Shown here: positions 1 to 8,114 of the stretch, in pieces | How positions within the stretch are numbered: position 1 is the stretch's first letter | Layout: each line of letters starts with the position of its first letter | Source of the DNA: Chloroflexota bacterium | GTDB lineage: Bacteria > Chloroflexota > UBA6077 > FW602-bin22 > JACQUS01 | Length of the DNA: 31,920 bases | Direction of reading: 5' to 3' | Assembly (NCBI GenBank): GCA_016210125.1 | Contig: JACQUS010000499.1 | Location: 1-31,920, forward strand | The notes under the pieces: generated by a model | What the model was told of the DNA's origin: nothing | Seen by the model: the letters and a program-made list of their open reading frames with translations, nothing else | The model's database searches: none | Made by a program: the position numbers and the translations under genes

Positions 1-962
1 CCGGCCAGTGCCGCGCCGACGGCCGCCGCGCCGACCATCTCGGCCTCGGCGCGGTCGACAAGCGACACGTGGGCGCTCGACACCTTGTGCAGCGCGTTCG
101 GGCGGTCATAGCGCGCGCGCAGGCCGAGATCGCGGCGAACGATGCTGCACAGGTAGCCGCTGACGTCGTCGGCATAGGTATGGCCGAAGTCATCGCGGAA
201 CGCGCCGTCCCCTTGGCCAAGGAGCCGGCCCTGCTCGTCGCGCGCGGTCTCCGGGACGACGGCCACGACGTAGCCGTTCCGCCGGCAGGCAGCCTCCACG
301 GCGGCGAGGAAGTCCGCCAGTCGTAGCGGGCGCTCGGGGACGGCGACGACGTGCGGGCCGGCGGACGCGTCGACGCGTCCGAGGGCCGCCGCGGCGGCCA
401 GCCAGCCGCTGTTGCGGCCCTTGACCTCGAACAGGCGCACGGGTTCCACGCGACGCATGGCCCGCGCGTCCTGGTCGAGGTCGCAGAGCGCCGTGGCGAC
501 GAAGCGCGCCGCGCTGCCGTAGCCGGGGCAGTGATCGGTGCATGGCAAGTCGTTGTCGATAGTCTTTGGGACGCCGACGACGGCCAGCTCGTACCCCGCT
601 GCCCGCGCCGCGGCGGCGAGCGCGAGCGCCGTTTCGGCCGTATCGTTGCCGCCGATGAGCAGCAGCGTGTGGGCGTCGTGGCGGCGGAGCGTTGTCAGCG
701 CGCACTCGACCTCCGCGCCGGCAAGTCGATGGCGCGCCGAGCCGAGCGCCGCGGACGGTGTGGCCGCCAGGGCGTCGAGCGTCGCCGCGTCGAGCGCGCT
801 CAGGTCGACGCAAGCGTCCTCGAGCAGCCCGAGGGCGCCGCAGCGCAGGCCGAGCACGCGCGCCACGCCGTGCGCCTTCGCCGCGCGCACGACGCCGACG
901 AGACTGGCGTTGATGACCGGCGTCGCTCCGCCCGACTGCCCGACGACCAGCGCGCCCCTCAC
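1..962 (-). CDS. pfp: 6-phosphofructokinase, probably PPi-dependent (3' end outside window)
   Basis: Phosphorylates fructose 6-phosphate to fructose 1,6-bisphosphate in the cytoplasm. The frame is open from a GTG at 962, preceded by GGAGGACGG, to the window edge, giving 320 codons without a stop. Visible family motifs: the N-terminal phosphoryl-donor loop GQSGGATPVIN; GGNDT at residues 104-108; the active-site segment PKTIDND at 132-138; GYGSAARF; EVKGRNSGW; and VPE. In this family ATP enzymes usually have a Gly where this protein has Asn in GGND and Lys in PKT; the Lys in PKTIDND is the usual mark of PPi-using or atypical members. PPi dependence is therefore inferred and the donor is not proven. 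The protein already has near full length for the short clade, so only a short C-terminal tail should be missing. It lies divergent to the VKOR gene and is not in a visible operon. Confidence 0.88.
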   Translation of the reverse strand, partial: MRGALVVGQSGGATPVINASLVGVVRAAKAHGVARVLGLRCGALGLLEDACVDLSALDAATLDALAATPSAALGSARHRLAGAEVECALTTLRRHDAHTLLLIGGNDTAETALALAAAARAAGYELAVVGVPKTIDNDLPCTDHCPGYGSAARFVATALCDLDQDARAMRRVEPVRLFEVKGRNSGWLAAAAALGRVDASAGPHVVAVPERPLRLADFLAAVEAACRRNGYVVAVVPETARDEQGRLLGQGDGAFRDDFGHTYADDVSGYLCSIVRRDLGLRARYDRPNALHKVSSAHVSLVDRAEAEMVGAAAVGAALA

Positions 963-1093
963 GCTTGCTCCCGTCCTCCGCGCGCGCTGCGCAGCGATCG
1001 GCACCAGCGTAGCACGTCGCTGCCTCGGCGGCTTACGCGATAATAGGCGCGCGATGAGGAAGAAGGAGCGGGGGAAGGCGCGGCAGCCAAGAG

Positions 1094-1168
1094 GTGGGGG
1101 AGGCCCAGAGGGGACTGCGCCTCCTCTGGGAACCCAACTGGGAACCCAACCTTGGAGTGGGGTGGGGC
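1094..1168 (+). repeat. Dispersed GC-rich hairpin repeat, copy 1 (diverged)
   Basis: Sits in the gap between the phosphofructokinase and VKOR starts. It shows the layout of the window-wide family: a GGGGGAGGCCCAGAGG left part, a hairpin whose arms pair CAGAGG with CCTCTG, and a GGAGTGGGGTGGGGC tail. An internal 12-bp unit (GGGAACCCAACT/C) is duplicated head to tail, which is not seen in other copies. Confidence 0.65.
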
Positions 1169-1206
1169 ATCGCCGCCAGGCCGGACCATTCTTCCGGGGG
1201 AGAGTC

Positions 1207-1638
1207 GTGACCGATCTCGCCATCGCGCTTCTGAGCCTACTTGGGCTGGCCATAGCGTCGCTGTTCACGCTGGCGGCCTACGGGCTTGCCACGCAGCGCC
1301 TAGGGCCGATCCTGGCTGTCTGCCGGCTCGACGAGCAGACGTGCCGGCGCATCGTGGACACGCCGCAGGCGCGCGCGCTCGGCTTGCCGAACAGCGTCTA
1401 CGGCCTGGCCTACTACCTCGTGCTCGTCGCCGGGCTGGGTCTGGGCTGGTGGCACCCCGGCAGCACGCTCCTAGGCTCAGCGGTGCTCGTCGCCTGGGCC
1501 ACCGTCGTGCTGGCAGCGTACCTGGCGTACGCGCTGCTCGCGGTGCTGCGCGTGCCGTGTGTGCTCTGTCTGGCCAGCCACACCATCAACCTGGCGCTGG
1601 CGCTGCTGCTCAGCGTGCGCTGGCTGGGCTGGGTCTAA
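1207..1638 (+). CDS. Vitamin K epoxide reductase (VKOR) family membrane thiol oxidoreductase
   Basis: Integral membrane protein of 143 residues that would reoxidise a DsbA- or thioredoxin-like partner and pass electrons to quinone, so that disulfides form outside the membrane. The GTG at 1207 follows GGGGGAGAG. An in-frame ATG far upstream (538) would add a long stretch antisense to the phosphofructokinase gene and is rejected. Visible VKOR features: a first hydrophobic helix (about 4-28); the loop cysteine pair in VCRLDEQTC; the conserved LPNSVYGL segment with its serine; two further helices; and the active-site CVLC motif near residue 117, followed by the last helix. Bacterial VKORs are often fused to a thioredoxin domain. 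This one is stand-alone and no thioredoxin gene is adjacent, so its partner is unknown. The 3' end overlaps the convergent zinc-ribbon gene by 4 bases. Confidence 0.85.
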   Translation: MTDLAIALLSLLGLAIASLFTLAAYGLATQRLGPILAVCRLDEQTCRRIVDTPQARALGLPNSVYGLAYYLVLVAGLGLGWWHPGSTLLGSAVLVAWATVVLAAYLAYALLAVLRVPCVLCLASHTINLALALLLSVRWLGWV

Positions 1639-1841
1639 GTCGGCTGCGGGGGGCCAGGCGGCGCTTTGCCGTCGGCCTGGGGCGGACGCTCGTCGTAGGG
1701 CCAAGGGAACACACGCTGGCAGCGACGGCAGCGCAAGAAGAGCGTGACGCCCGACGCCTCGATACGCATAGAGACGTGCTCGAAGTCACGCCTTAAGCGC
1801 TCCGCGCGCGCGCCGCACAAAGGGCACGCCTTCGGGTGCAC
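1635..1841 (-). CDS. Small zinc-ribbon protein, function unknown
   Basis: Predicted 68-residue protein with two CxxC knuckles (CPLC and CRRC) about 30 residues apart, an arrangement that would bind one zinc ion. The GTG at 1841 is chosen because GGAGGA lies 5 bases upstream and a clear TATAAT box lies about 50 bases upstream. The reading frame extends further upstream, but that part would overlap the promoter and the start of the divergent gene. The C-terminus is rich in Pro, Gln and Asp with no recognisable fold. I do not recognise the family; it could be a small nucleic-acid-binding or regulatory protein. It faces away from another zinc-binding gene at 2011. Confidence 0.55.
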   Translation of the reverse strand: MHPKACPLCGARAERLRRDFEHVSMRIEASGVTLFLRCRRCQRVFPWPYDERPPQADGKAPPGPPQPT

Positions 1842-1890
1842 GGCTTCCTCCGGGCACAAGCTAGCTTCGGTGGGTGCTGGGCCCGGCTCT

Positions 1891-1920
1891 ATTATACCGA
1901 AGGTCGCGCGAGGCGACCAA
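1891..1920 (-). promoter_or_regulatory. Sigma-70-type promoter for the zinc-ribbon gene
   Basis: On the minus strand a perfect TATAAT occupies 1896-1891, with a partial -35 match TTGGTC at 1920-1915, 18 bases away. It lies 50 bases before the chosen GTG in an otherwise GC-rich region, which makes the AT-rich box stand out. Confidence 0.6.
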
Positions 1921-2010
1921 AAGAGTACCCTGCCTCTTGGCTGCCGGAGGCGGCGAGCACGCATGGTAGCATTGGTTTCAGAAGCCCAGAGCATGAACGG
2001 TGGCGGACGG

Positions 2011-2547
2011 ATGACGACGAGCGATGATGCCGAGACACTCTCCTGCATCCGCCATCCCGGCCGCAGCACCGTCCTACGCTGCGGCCGATGCAATGCGCCG
2101 ATCTGCGTCGCGTGTACCGTGCAGACGCCGGTCGGCGCGCGTTGCCCGGCCTGCGCGCAGAGGCGCCGCCTGCCGACCTATGAGGTAAGCCGGCGGCTCT
2201 ACCTGCGCGCCGCCGCGGCCGGCGTGGCCGCGGGTCTTCTCGGCGGAATGGTGATAAGCGGCCTGCTGCGCGGGCTCTTCGCCATCTGGCTTGCCCCGGT
2301 GTTCGGCTGGCTCGTCGGCGAGGTGGTGGCGCGGGCGGCCAACCTACGGCGTGGGCCGGGGCTCCAGGCCATTGCCGCTGCGGCAGTGCTCGTCGGGGCC
2401 GTATTCGGGCCGGCGCTGCCGGCGATCGTCAGCGGCCGGCCGATCGGTGCGGCGCTGCTTCAGGCCGTCCTCGTCGCCGGCGGCGACCTGTGGGTGGGGG
2501 TCTTCGGCCTGCTGGCCGTCTTCTTCGCTGTCCAGCGCGTGCGCTGA
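2011..2547 (+). CDS. B-box-type zinc-finger membrane protein
   Basis: Predicted 178-residue protein. Residues 10-50 hold a Cys/His-rich module: C-x2-H-P, then CGRC, PICVAC and RCPAC. This is the pattern of B-box-like fingers found at the N-terminus of many bacterial membrane proteins, some of them rhomboid-like. From about residue 58 onward there are four hydrophobic segments rich in Ala, Gly, Val and Leu, with no rhomboid catalytic GxSG serine visible, so protease activity is not supported. The ATG at 2011 follows GGCGGACGG; in-frame ATGs at 1963 and 1993 are alternatives with weaker ribosome-binding sites. The gene is divergent from the zinc-ribbon gene at 1841, and its stop abuts the stop of the large secreted protein gene. 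Function unknown. Confidence 0.7.
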   Translation: MTTSDDAETLSCIRHPGRSTVLRCGRCNAPICVACTVQTPVGARCPACAQRRRLPTYEVSRRLYLRAAAAGVAAGLLGGMVISGLLRGLFAIWLAPVFGWLVGEVVARAANLRRGPGLQAIAAAAVLVGAVFGPALPAIVSGRPIGAALLQAVLVAGGDLWVGVFGLLAVFFAVQRVR

Positions 2548-5500
2548 CTACGGCGCCCGCTGAGCGGCCGGCGCGTAGACGCGGTTGACGAGCGCGACGG
2601 TGACCTCGTTGACGATCAGTGCGCCGCTGCCTTCGAGCCGAAAGTCGTTGGCCCCCGCCTGGCGGTTGGCGAAGAGCGCGTCTGGCAGCTCCCAGGTGTA
2701 CGACTTCCACGTGCGGCTGCCGGTGAGGTAGACCGTCGCCGTTGCCGACGGCTCCGGCATCGAGCTGGGGCCGCGCGTACTGTCGTAGACCAAGCTGAAC
2801 CACTCGGCCCCCGGCGTCGTTGGGTCGGCGTCGAAATAGCGCACGGTGATGCGCACGCGCGCCGGGCGATTGAACAGGAAGTCGTCGTGCACAGAGAAGA
2901 CCATCGTCGTGCCCCGTGCCCGCCGGCCCGCCTCGCTGCTCCACACGCCGGTCGTGGTCGCACTGCCCTCGATCTCGTCCTGCGAGAGACCCTGCGAGGT
3001 GTTTAGCTCGCCCAGCGTCGTGCTGGCGCGCGCCGCGTTGCGATAGTCGATGCTCTTGAACGCTGTAGCCAGGCGCGCGGTGGCCTCGACGTAGGCGCGG
3101 CCGTGCTCGGCCGACTCGGCGATGGCCGTGCCGTCGGACCAGTGGTTCCAGCTATCGAGCACGGCGAGGTGCACACCCTTGCTCAGCGCGCGCTGCCAGC
3201 CGCGCTCGTAGAACGCGCCGCCCTCGCGGTCGCGCAGGCGGCGGTTCACCGCGGCCCCGTCGTCGAAGCCCGGGCCGAGCGAGACGACACCCGCGGTCAC
3301 GTAGCCGGGCTGTGTCGGCGACGATAGCCCGGGCGTGGCGCGGTACCAGTCGTCGACCACCGAGGCCGGCATGTGCTCCCAGCGCGTGTCGACGATGAGG
3401 TACGGCGGCACGCCGAAGGCCGCGGCGAAGCGCGCGCGCAGGCGCTCGAAAAACGTCTGGTCGTAGCGGGAGACGATGTCCGAGCCGCGGTAGAGCAGCA
3501 GGACGACCGGTCGGCCGCCGAGGGTGAACCAGCGCTCGCGCGGCACCTGCGAGTAGAAGTCCTGGGCCGCCTTGATGAGGAGGCCGACGGTGGTCTGGTC
3601 GGTCAGGTCGAGTGGCGTGCGCGGCTCGCGGAAGACGCGCTCGCCGTACAGCGTCTGTGGGTCGAGCAGCAGGCCGAGGGACGGAGCGCGCTCCATCGAC
3701 TGCGCGGCGGCGACGAGGCTGCGTAGCGCCGGCACGGCCTGCGTGCTGCCGTCGGCGCTGTTGCCGTTGTACCAGATGAGAGCGGCGTCGATCTGCGCCG
3801 CGCGCATGTCGGCGAAGTCCTTGCGCACGACGTCCGCGTCGCGCCAGGAGTAGCTGGGCGCGATGCGTTGCGCGTTGACGCCGGGCGGCCCCATGCTGCT
3901 GCGCTCCCACTGCGCCGGAAAGCGCCCGTCGTAGATCGGGTAGTAGAGCGTGGCGATGGCGCGGTCGCGCACCGGGCCGATGGCCGCCACGTCGGACGGC
4001 GCGTCGTTCGGCGCCAGCCCCGTCCCCGCCGCCCGCCCGACGTAGATGGCGCGGACGTACAGATCGCGGCCCGACGCGACGAGGGCGAAGTCGCTCCCGC
4101 CGGCCATGGCGTTGCTGAAGTAGGCGTCGCTCAGGTAGAACGTGGCCCGGCGCCACTGGTTCCGGTTGCTGCGCGTGATCGTCGCCGCGACGCGGTGGGC
4201 CTCGCTCGTCGAGTCGTACTGGAGGTAGAAGTCGCCGGTGCCATTGTCGAAGTACTCCACGGCGACCAGCACGTCGCGGGCGTTGCCGTTCTTGATGTAC
4301 GTGTCGTTCACGTCGAAGACGATCATGCCCGAAGTGGCCTTGCGCGCCTGCTCGCCGCCGATGGTCTCCGGCGTGGTCGGCGCGGCCGCCTCGTTCTGAT
4401 AGAGGCCGTGGCCGCCCTCATTCGTCTCGGCCAGGCGCGTCCAGACGAACAGCGGCAGCCCGCCACCGGCGCCGGCGGCCGCGAGGCCGGCGCCGCGGTC
4501 GAGGGTGCGCGCCGGCCGGGCGACGGTCACGCTGTCGATGGCCAGCAAGTAGCCGTCGTTGGCCGCCTGGTACTCCGACCCGACCTCCTGGGCGATGCGG
4601 AAGTCGGCCTGCGCGTTGAGCTGTCGGTTGCCGAAGCGCACGTTGGTGAGGTTGAAGGTAGTGGTCTTCCAGGTGCGGCTGTTGGTCAGCCAGACGACAT
4701 TGTTGGTAGCCACGGGCGACGACAGCCCGGCGGCCGGCCAGTGCGCCTGCACCTCGGCGCTGGCGGCCAGCGAGCTGGTCGAGTCGTAGTGCAGGGTGAA
4801 CGTGCCGTAGCCCTGGTCGAAGTACGACACGGTGACGCTCACCTCGCTGACGGTGCCTTCCTTGGCGAAGCTGTCGTCGACGTCGAAGTACGCCCGACCC
4901 TGCGGCGAGACGCGGACGGCTGTCCGGCTGTGGTCGCTGGTCGGCGTGGTCACGCCGTCGCCGCCGCTGCGCAGCGTCAGCCCACTGGCCGTGGCCGGCG
5001 CCTGGAACCCGACGCTGCTTGCTCCGCCGAATGCCGGCGCCGGCGTCTGTGGCGGGGCCGGCGTCGCGCCCTCCACGCGCTGCACCGTGACGCGGCGGAC
5101 CATCAGGCCGGCGCGCTCGTCGACGATACGGAAATCGGCTCCCTGCTGCTGGTTGTCGAAGCGCACCTGGTCGAGCGAGAAGCGTGCAATCTTGAACTGG
5201 TTCGTCCCGCCGATGACGACGCGCTCGGTTGGCGCGTAGCCGCTTGACATGGCGTCGTACTGCACGTAGAAGCTGCGACCGGTCAGTTGCGCCTGATCGT
5301 AGTACTCGACCTCGAGGACGGCGGAGCGGTAGCTGCCGTTGCGGATGTAGTTGTCGTCGACGTCGAAGTACAGGTTGCCGGCGGACGAGGTCTGCACGAC
5401 GGGCATGCCCAGCGCGGCCGAGGTCCTGGGCAGCCCGTCGTCGAAGTGGCGCAGCAGCAGGCCGCCGTTCTGGTCGGGCGCGACGAAGGCCGCTGTTGTC

Positions 5501-6486
5501 CCGCCGGAGATCGGCTGCGGGGTCGAGGTGGTTCGCTGCACCGTGACGCGGCGGACCATCAGGCCGGCGCGCTCGTCGGCGATGCGGAAGTCGGCGCCTA
5601 GCTGCTGGTTATCGAAGCGCACCTGGTCGAGGTAGAAGCGTGCGACCTTGAACTGGCTCGTTCCGGTGATGAAGACGCGCTCTGTCGGCCGGTAGGCGTT
5701 CGATGTGGCGTCGTACTGCACGTAGAAGGTCCAACCCATCAGGTCGGGATGGTCGAAGTACTCCACCTCGAGAATCGCCGTCGGATAGCTGCCGTTGCGG
5801 ATGTAGTTGTCGTCGACGTCGAAGTACAGGTTCCCGGCGGACGAGGTCTGCACGACGGGGATGCCCAGCGCGGCCGAGGTGATGGGCAGCCCGTCGTCGA
5901 AGTGGCGTAGCACCAGGCCGCCGTTCTGGTCAGGCGCGACGAAGGCCGCCGTTGTCCCGCCGGAGATCGGCTGCGGGGTCGAGGTGGCGCGCTGCACCGT
6001 GACGCGGCGGACCATCAGGCCGGCCCGCTCGTCGACGATGCGGAAGTCGGCGCCCATCTGCTGGTTATCGAAGCGCACCTGGTCGAGGTAGAAGCGTGCA
6101 ATCTTGAACTGGTTCGTCCCACCGATCACGACGCGCTCGGTTGGCCAGTACGCATTCGACGTTGAGTCGTACTGCACCCAGAAGCTGCGCCCGGTCAGCA
6201 GCGCGTGGTCGAAGTACTCCACCTCGACCACGGCAGCCGTCGCGCTGCCGTTGCGGATGTATACATCGTCGACGTCGAAGTACAGGTTGCCGGCGGACGA
6301 CGTCTGCACGACGGTGGTACCCAACGCGGCCGAGGTCCTGGGCAGCCCGTCGTCGAAGTGGCGCAGCAGCAGGCCGCCGATCTGGTCGGGCGCCGTGAAC
6401 GTCACCGTCGTATCGGCGTCGGCGTGCGCTGGGAGGAGGCCGAGGAGCAGGAAGGCTAGGATCCACACGCGCGCAACCCGTCTCAC
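2548..6486 (-). CDS. Secreted multi-module protein with GH71/99-like domain and six beta-rich repeats
   Basis: About 1312 residues, probably exported. The N-terminus has Arg residues, a Leu-rich core (VWILAFLLLGLLP) and an AHADA-type cleavage site. Modules 1-3 (about residues 26-177, 178-329 and 330-471) are near-identical 152-residue units, each with NLYFDVDD, VEYFD, QYD, RFDNQQ, GADFRI and VRRVTVQR. Diverged copies of the same fold follow at about 485-655, 675-815 and, after the catalytic-like domain, 1175-1300; they keep the FDVxD, YDSTS and F.N.Q core. I infer carbohydrate-binding or beta-sandwich modules. Residues about 840-1150 resemble GH71/GH99-type barrels: YYPIYDG, IWYNG, a GRPVVLLLYRG strand and SWNHWSDGT near the C-terminal end. 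At that motif GH99 enzymes normally carry two Glu residues; here they read His and Asp. The GTG at 6486 is preferred to the TTG at 6492 because GGGGG lies at proper spacing. A TTGACA sits at 6573-6568 on the same strand. Confidence 0.8.
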   Translation of the reverse strand: MRRVARVWILAFLLLGLLPAHADADTTVTFTAPDQIGGLLLRHFDDGLPRTSAALGTTVVQTSSAGNLYFDVDDVYIRNGSATAAVVEVEYFDHALLTGRSFWVQYDSTSNAYWPTERVVIGGTNQFKIARFYLDQVRFDNQQMGADFRIVDERAGLMVRRVTVQRATSTPQPISGGTTAAFVAPDQNGGLVLRHFDDGLPITSAALGIPVVQTSSAGNLYFDVDDNYIRNGSYPTAILEVEYFDHPDLMGWTFYVQYDATSNAYRPTERVFITGTSQFKVARFYLDQVRFDNQQLGADFRIADERAGLMVRRVTVQRTTSTPQPISGGTTAAFVAPDQNGGLLLRHFDDGLPRTSAALGMPVVQTSSAGNLYFDVDDNYIRNGSYRSAVLEVEYYDQAQLTGRSFYVQYDAMSSGYAPTERVVIGGTNQFKIARFSLDQVRFDNQQQGADFRIVDERAGLMVRRVTVQRVEGATPAPPQTPAPAFGGASSVGFQAPATASGLTLRSGGDGVTTPTSDHSRTAVRVSPQGRAYFDVDDSFAKEGTVSEVSVTVSYFDQGYGTFTLHYDSTSSLAASAEVQAHWPAAGLSSPVATNNVVWLTNSRTWKTTTFNLTNVRFGNRQLNAQADFRIAQEVGSEYQAANDGYLLAIDSVTVARPARTLDRGAGLAAAGAGGGLPLFVWTRLAETNEGGHGLYQNEAAAPTTPETIGGEQARKATSGMIVFDVNDTYIKNGNARDVLVAVEYFDNGTGDFYLQYDSTSEAHRVAATITRSNRNQWRRATFYLSDAYFSNAMAGGSDFALVASGRDLYVRAIYVGRAAGTGLAPNDAPSDVAAIGPVRDRAIATLYYPIYDGRFPAQWERSSMGPPGVNAQRIAPSYSWRDADVVRKDFADMRAAQIDAALIWYNGNSADGSTQAVPALRSLVAAAQSMERAPSLGLLLDPQTLYGERVFREPRTPLDLTDQTTVGLLIKAAQDFYSQVPRERWFTLGGRPVVLLLYRGSDIVSRYDQTFFERLRARFAAAFGVPPYLIVDTRWEHMPASVVDDWYRATPGLSSPTQPGYVTAGVVSLGPGFDDGAAVNRRLRDREGGAFYERGWQRALSKGVHLAVLDSWNHWSDGTAIAESAEHGRAYVEATARLATAFKSIDYRNAARASTTLGELNTSQGLSQDEIEGSATTTGVWSSEAGRRARGTTMVFSVHDDFLFNRPARVRITVRYFDADPTTPGAEWFSLVYDSTRGPSSMPEPSATATVYLTGSRTWKSYTWELPDALFANRQAGANDFRLEGSGALIVNEVTVALVNRVYAPAAQRAP
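5074..6411 (-). repeat. Three tandem 456-bp coding repeats
   Basis: The DNA of modules 1-3 in the secreted protein gene repeats with a 456-bp period (about 6411-5956, 5955-5500 and 5499-5074). Long stretches are almost identical at nucleotide level, for example the parts encoding SSAGNLYFDVDD and the PQPISGGTTAAFVAPDQ junction, whereas later modules in the same gene share only the protein pattern. This indicates recent duplication or gene conversion. Confidence 0.88.
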
Positions 6487-6696
6487 CGCCAACCCCCTAC
6501 TCGCTTGGATGCCAGCTTGATGACAGCGTGGCTGCCACCTGTTGACGATGCCGGTGTTGTGTCAGGCTGTCAATGGCAGGCGCATTACGAAACGATGGCG
6601 GCCCGTAGGTCACGTCCTGGTCCTTGACGGCAGGCGGGGGAGCAGGTAGATTCGGCGCGGGGACCACCGGAAGTGGGATGGCCGAAAGAGGTGACC

Positions 6697-7845
6697 GTGG
6701 ACTTCGAGCTCGATAGCGAGCACCTCCTCGTCCGCGAGACGGCGCGCCAGTTCGCGCAGCGCGAGCTGGCGCCGCTGGCCGAGCGCATGGACCGCGAGGA
6801 CTGGTTCCCGCCCGAGATCTTCCCCAGGCTGGGCCGGGCCGGCCTGCTGGGCGTGACGGTTCCCCAGGCCTACGGTGGCGCCGCGGCCGATCTGCTGGCC
6901 GGCGTCCTCGTTATCGAGGAGCTGGCCAAGGCCTCGCCGTCCATCGCCCTGTCTTACGCCGCGCACGATAACCTTTGCGCGTATAACATCGCCCGCAACG
7001 GCAGCGAGGAGCAGCGGCGGCGCTACCTGCCGGGGCTCTGCGCCGGCACGAGCATCGGCGGACTGGCGCTGACTGAGCCGAACGCCGGGTCGGACGCCGT
7101 GGGCATCCAAACGCGCGCCGTGCGCAGCGGCGATCACTACGTGCTTAACGGCAGCAAGATGTTCATCACCAACGGCCCGGTGGCCAGCGTGTTCGTGCTC
7201 TACGCTAAGACGGCACCGGAGCGTGGGTCGCACGGCATCAGCGCGTTCCTTGTCGAGCGCGGCTTCCCCGGCTTCCGTGTCGCCCGCGCGCTGGAGAAGT
7301 ACGGCCACCGCGGCTCGCCGACCGGCGAGCTGGTGCTCCAGGACTGTCTCGTGCCTGCGGCGAACATGGTCGGTGCGGAGAACGAGGGCATCGCGGTGAT
7401 GATGTCGGGGCTGGACATCGAGCGGGCCTTCCTGGCCGGCGAGTGCCTCGGCATCGCCGAGGCGGCATTCGACCTGGCGCTGAGCTACGCGCGCCAGCGC
7501 GAGCAGTTCGGCCAGCCCATCGCCAGCTACCAGCTCATCCAGGGCAAGCTGGCCGATATGTATACGCAGATCGAGGCGGCCCGCTGGCTGGCATACCGTA
7601 CCGCCGCGCTGGCGCAGACCGGGCGGCGCGTGCGCAAGGAGGCCGCGGCGGCGATCCTGTTCGCCGCCGAGATGGCCACGCGCGTCGCCGATCATGCGGT
7701 GCAGATCCACGGCGGCTACGGCTACACACTGGACTTCGCGGTCAATCGCTACCTGCGCGACGCCAAGCTGCTGGAGATCGGCGCCGGCACGTCGGAGATC
7801 CGCCGGCTGCTGATCGCGCGCGAGCTGCTGGAGGCCGCAGGCTGA
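6697..7845 (+). CDS. Acyl-CoA dehydrogenase of isovaleryl-CoA dehydrogenase type
   Basis: FAD enzyme of 382 residues that would oxidise a short branched acyl-CoA to the 2-enoyl-CoA and pass electrons to ETF. Motifs: ALTEPNAGSD and FITNGP (FAD and substrate binding), REQFGQPI, QIHGGYGY and EIGAGTSEIRR. In most family members the catalytic Glu lies in a YEGTS motif; here that position is Ala363. Isovaleryl-CoA dehydrogenases share this change (their motif also reads EIGAGTSE) and use a Glu in the earlier SGLDLER helix. This protein has SGLDIER with Glu242 there. The substrate call therefore rests on a specific residue swap plus overall resemblance. The GTG at 6697 gives the canonical N-terminus DFELDSEH; GTGs at 6691 and 6673 are possible. 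No leucine-pathway partner genes (carboxylase, hydratase) are adjacent. Confidence 0.85.
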   Translation: MDFELDSEHLLVRETARQFAQRELAPLAERMDREDWFPPEIFPRLGRAGLLGVTVPQAYGGAAADLLAGVLVIEELAKASPSIALSYAAHDNLCAYNIARNGSEEQRRRYLPGLCAGTSIGGLALTEPNAGSDAVGIQTRAVRSGDHYVLNGSKMFITNGPVASVFVLYAKTAPERGSHGISAFLVERGFPGFRVARALEKYGHRGSPTGELVLQDCLVPAANMVGAENEGIAVMMSGLDIERAFLAGECLGIAEAAFDLALSYARQREQFGQPIASYQLIQGKLADMYTQIEAARWLAYRTAALAQTGRRVRKEAAAAILFAAEMATRVADHAVQIHGGYGYTLDFAVNRYLRDAKLLEIGAGTSEIRRLLIARELLEAAG

Positions 7846-7986
7846 TACCGCTTTCGGGTGATGCGCCTCCCGCAAAGAGATGACGACGCTGTGGGGCCAG
7901 GTCTGGGGATCATATGGTGCGCATGCGGCCAGCGAGTGCGCTGCTCTTTGTGGAGAGAGGCGGCGCCGTCGTTGCAGGCTTGAGGA

Positions 7987-8048
7987 GGGGGAGTGCAGGG
8001 GGCGCCTCAGGCGACCTTTGCGAATCTCCTCTGGTGTGGGGGCGGAGC
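7987..8048 (+). repeat. Dispersed GC-rich hairpin repeat, copy 2 (diverged)
   Basis: Lies between the acyl-CoA dehydrogenase and the membrane hydrolase gene. It begins GGGGGAGTGCAGGGGGCG and has a small hairpin in which GGTCGCC-type arms read GCGCCTCAGGCGAC. It continues through CGAATCTCCTCT to a GGTGTGGGGGCGGAGC tail. It is recognisable as the family by order of parts but eroded. Confidence 0.5.
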
Positions 8049-8114
8049 ACTAGTGTCCGGTCGCCAGCGGAAGAAGGGTGAGCTTCGGCGATCCGGGTGG
8101 TGTGAGGGACTGGG

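Noticed and set aside
538..1206. N-terminal extension of the VKOR protein
   Set aside because: It lies antisense to the phosphofructokinase gene and has no motif; a good ribosome-binding site precedes the GTG at 1207.
3868..5247. Long plus-strand open frame opposite the secreted protein gene
   Set aside because: It is a high-GC shadow: no family motif, Arg/Val/Ala-biased composition and no ribosome-binding site, while the minus strand carries clear modules and a signal peptide.
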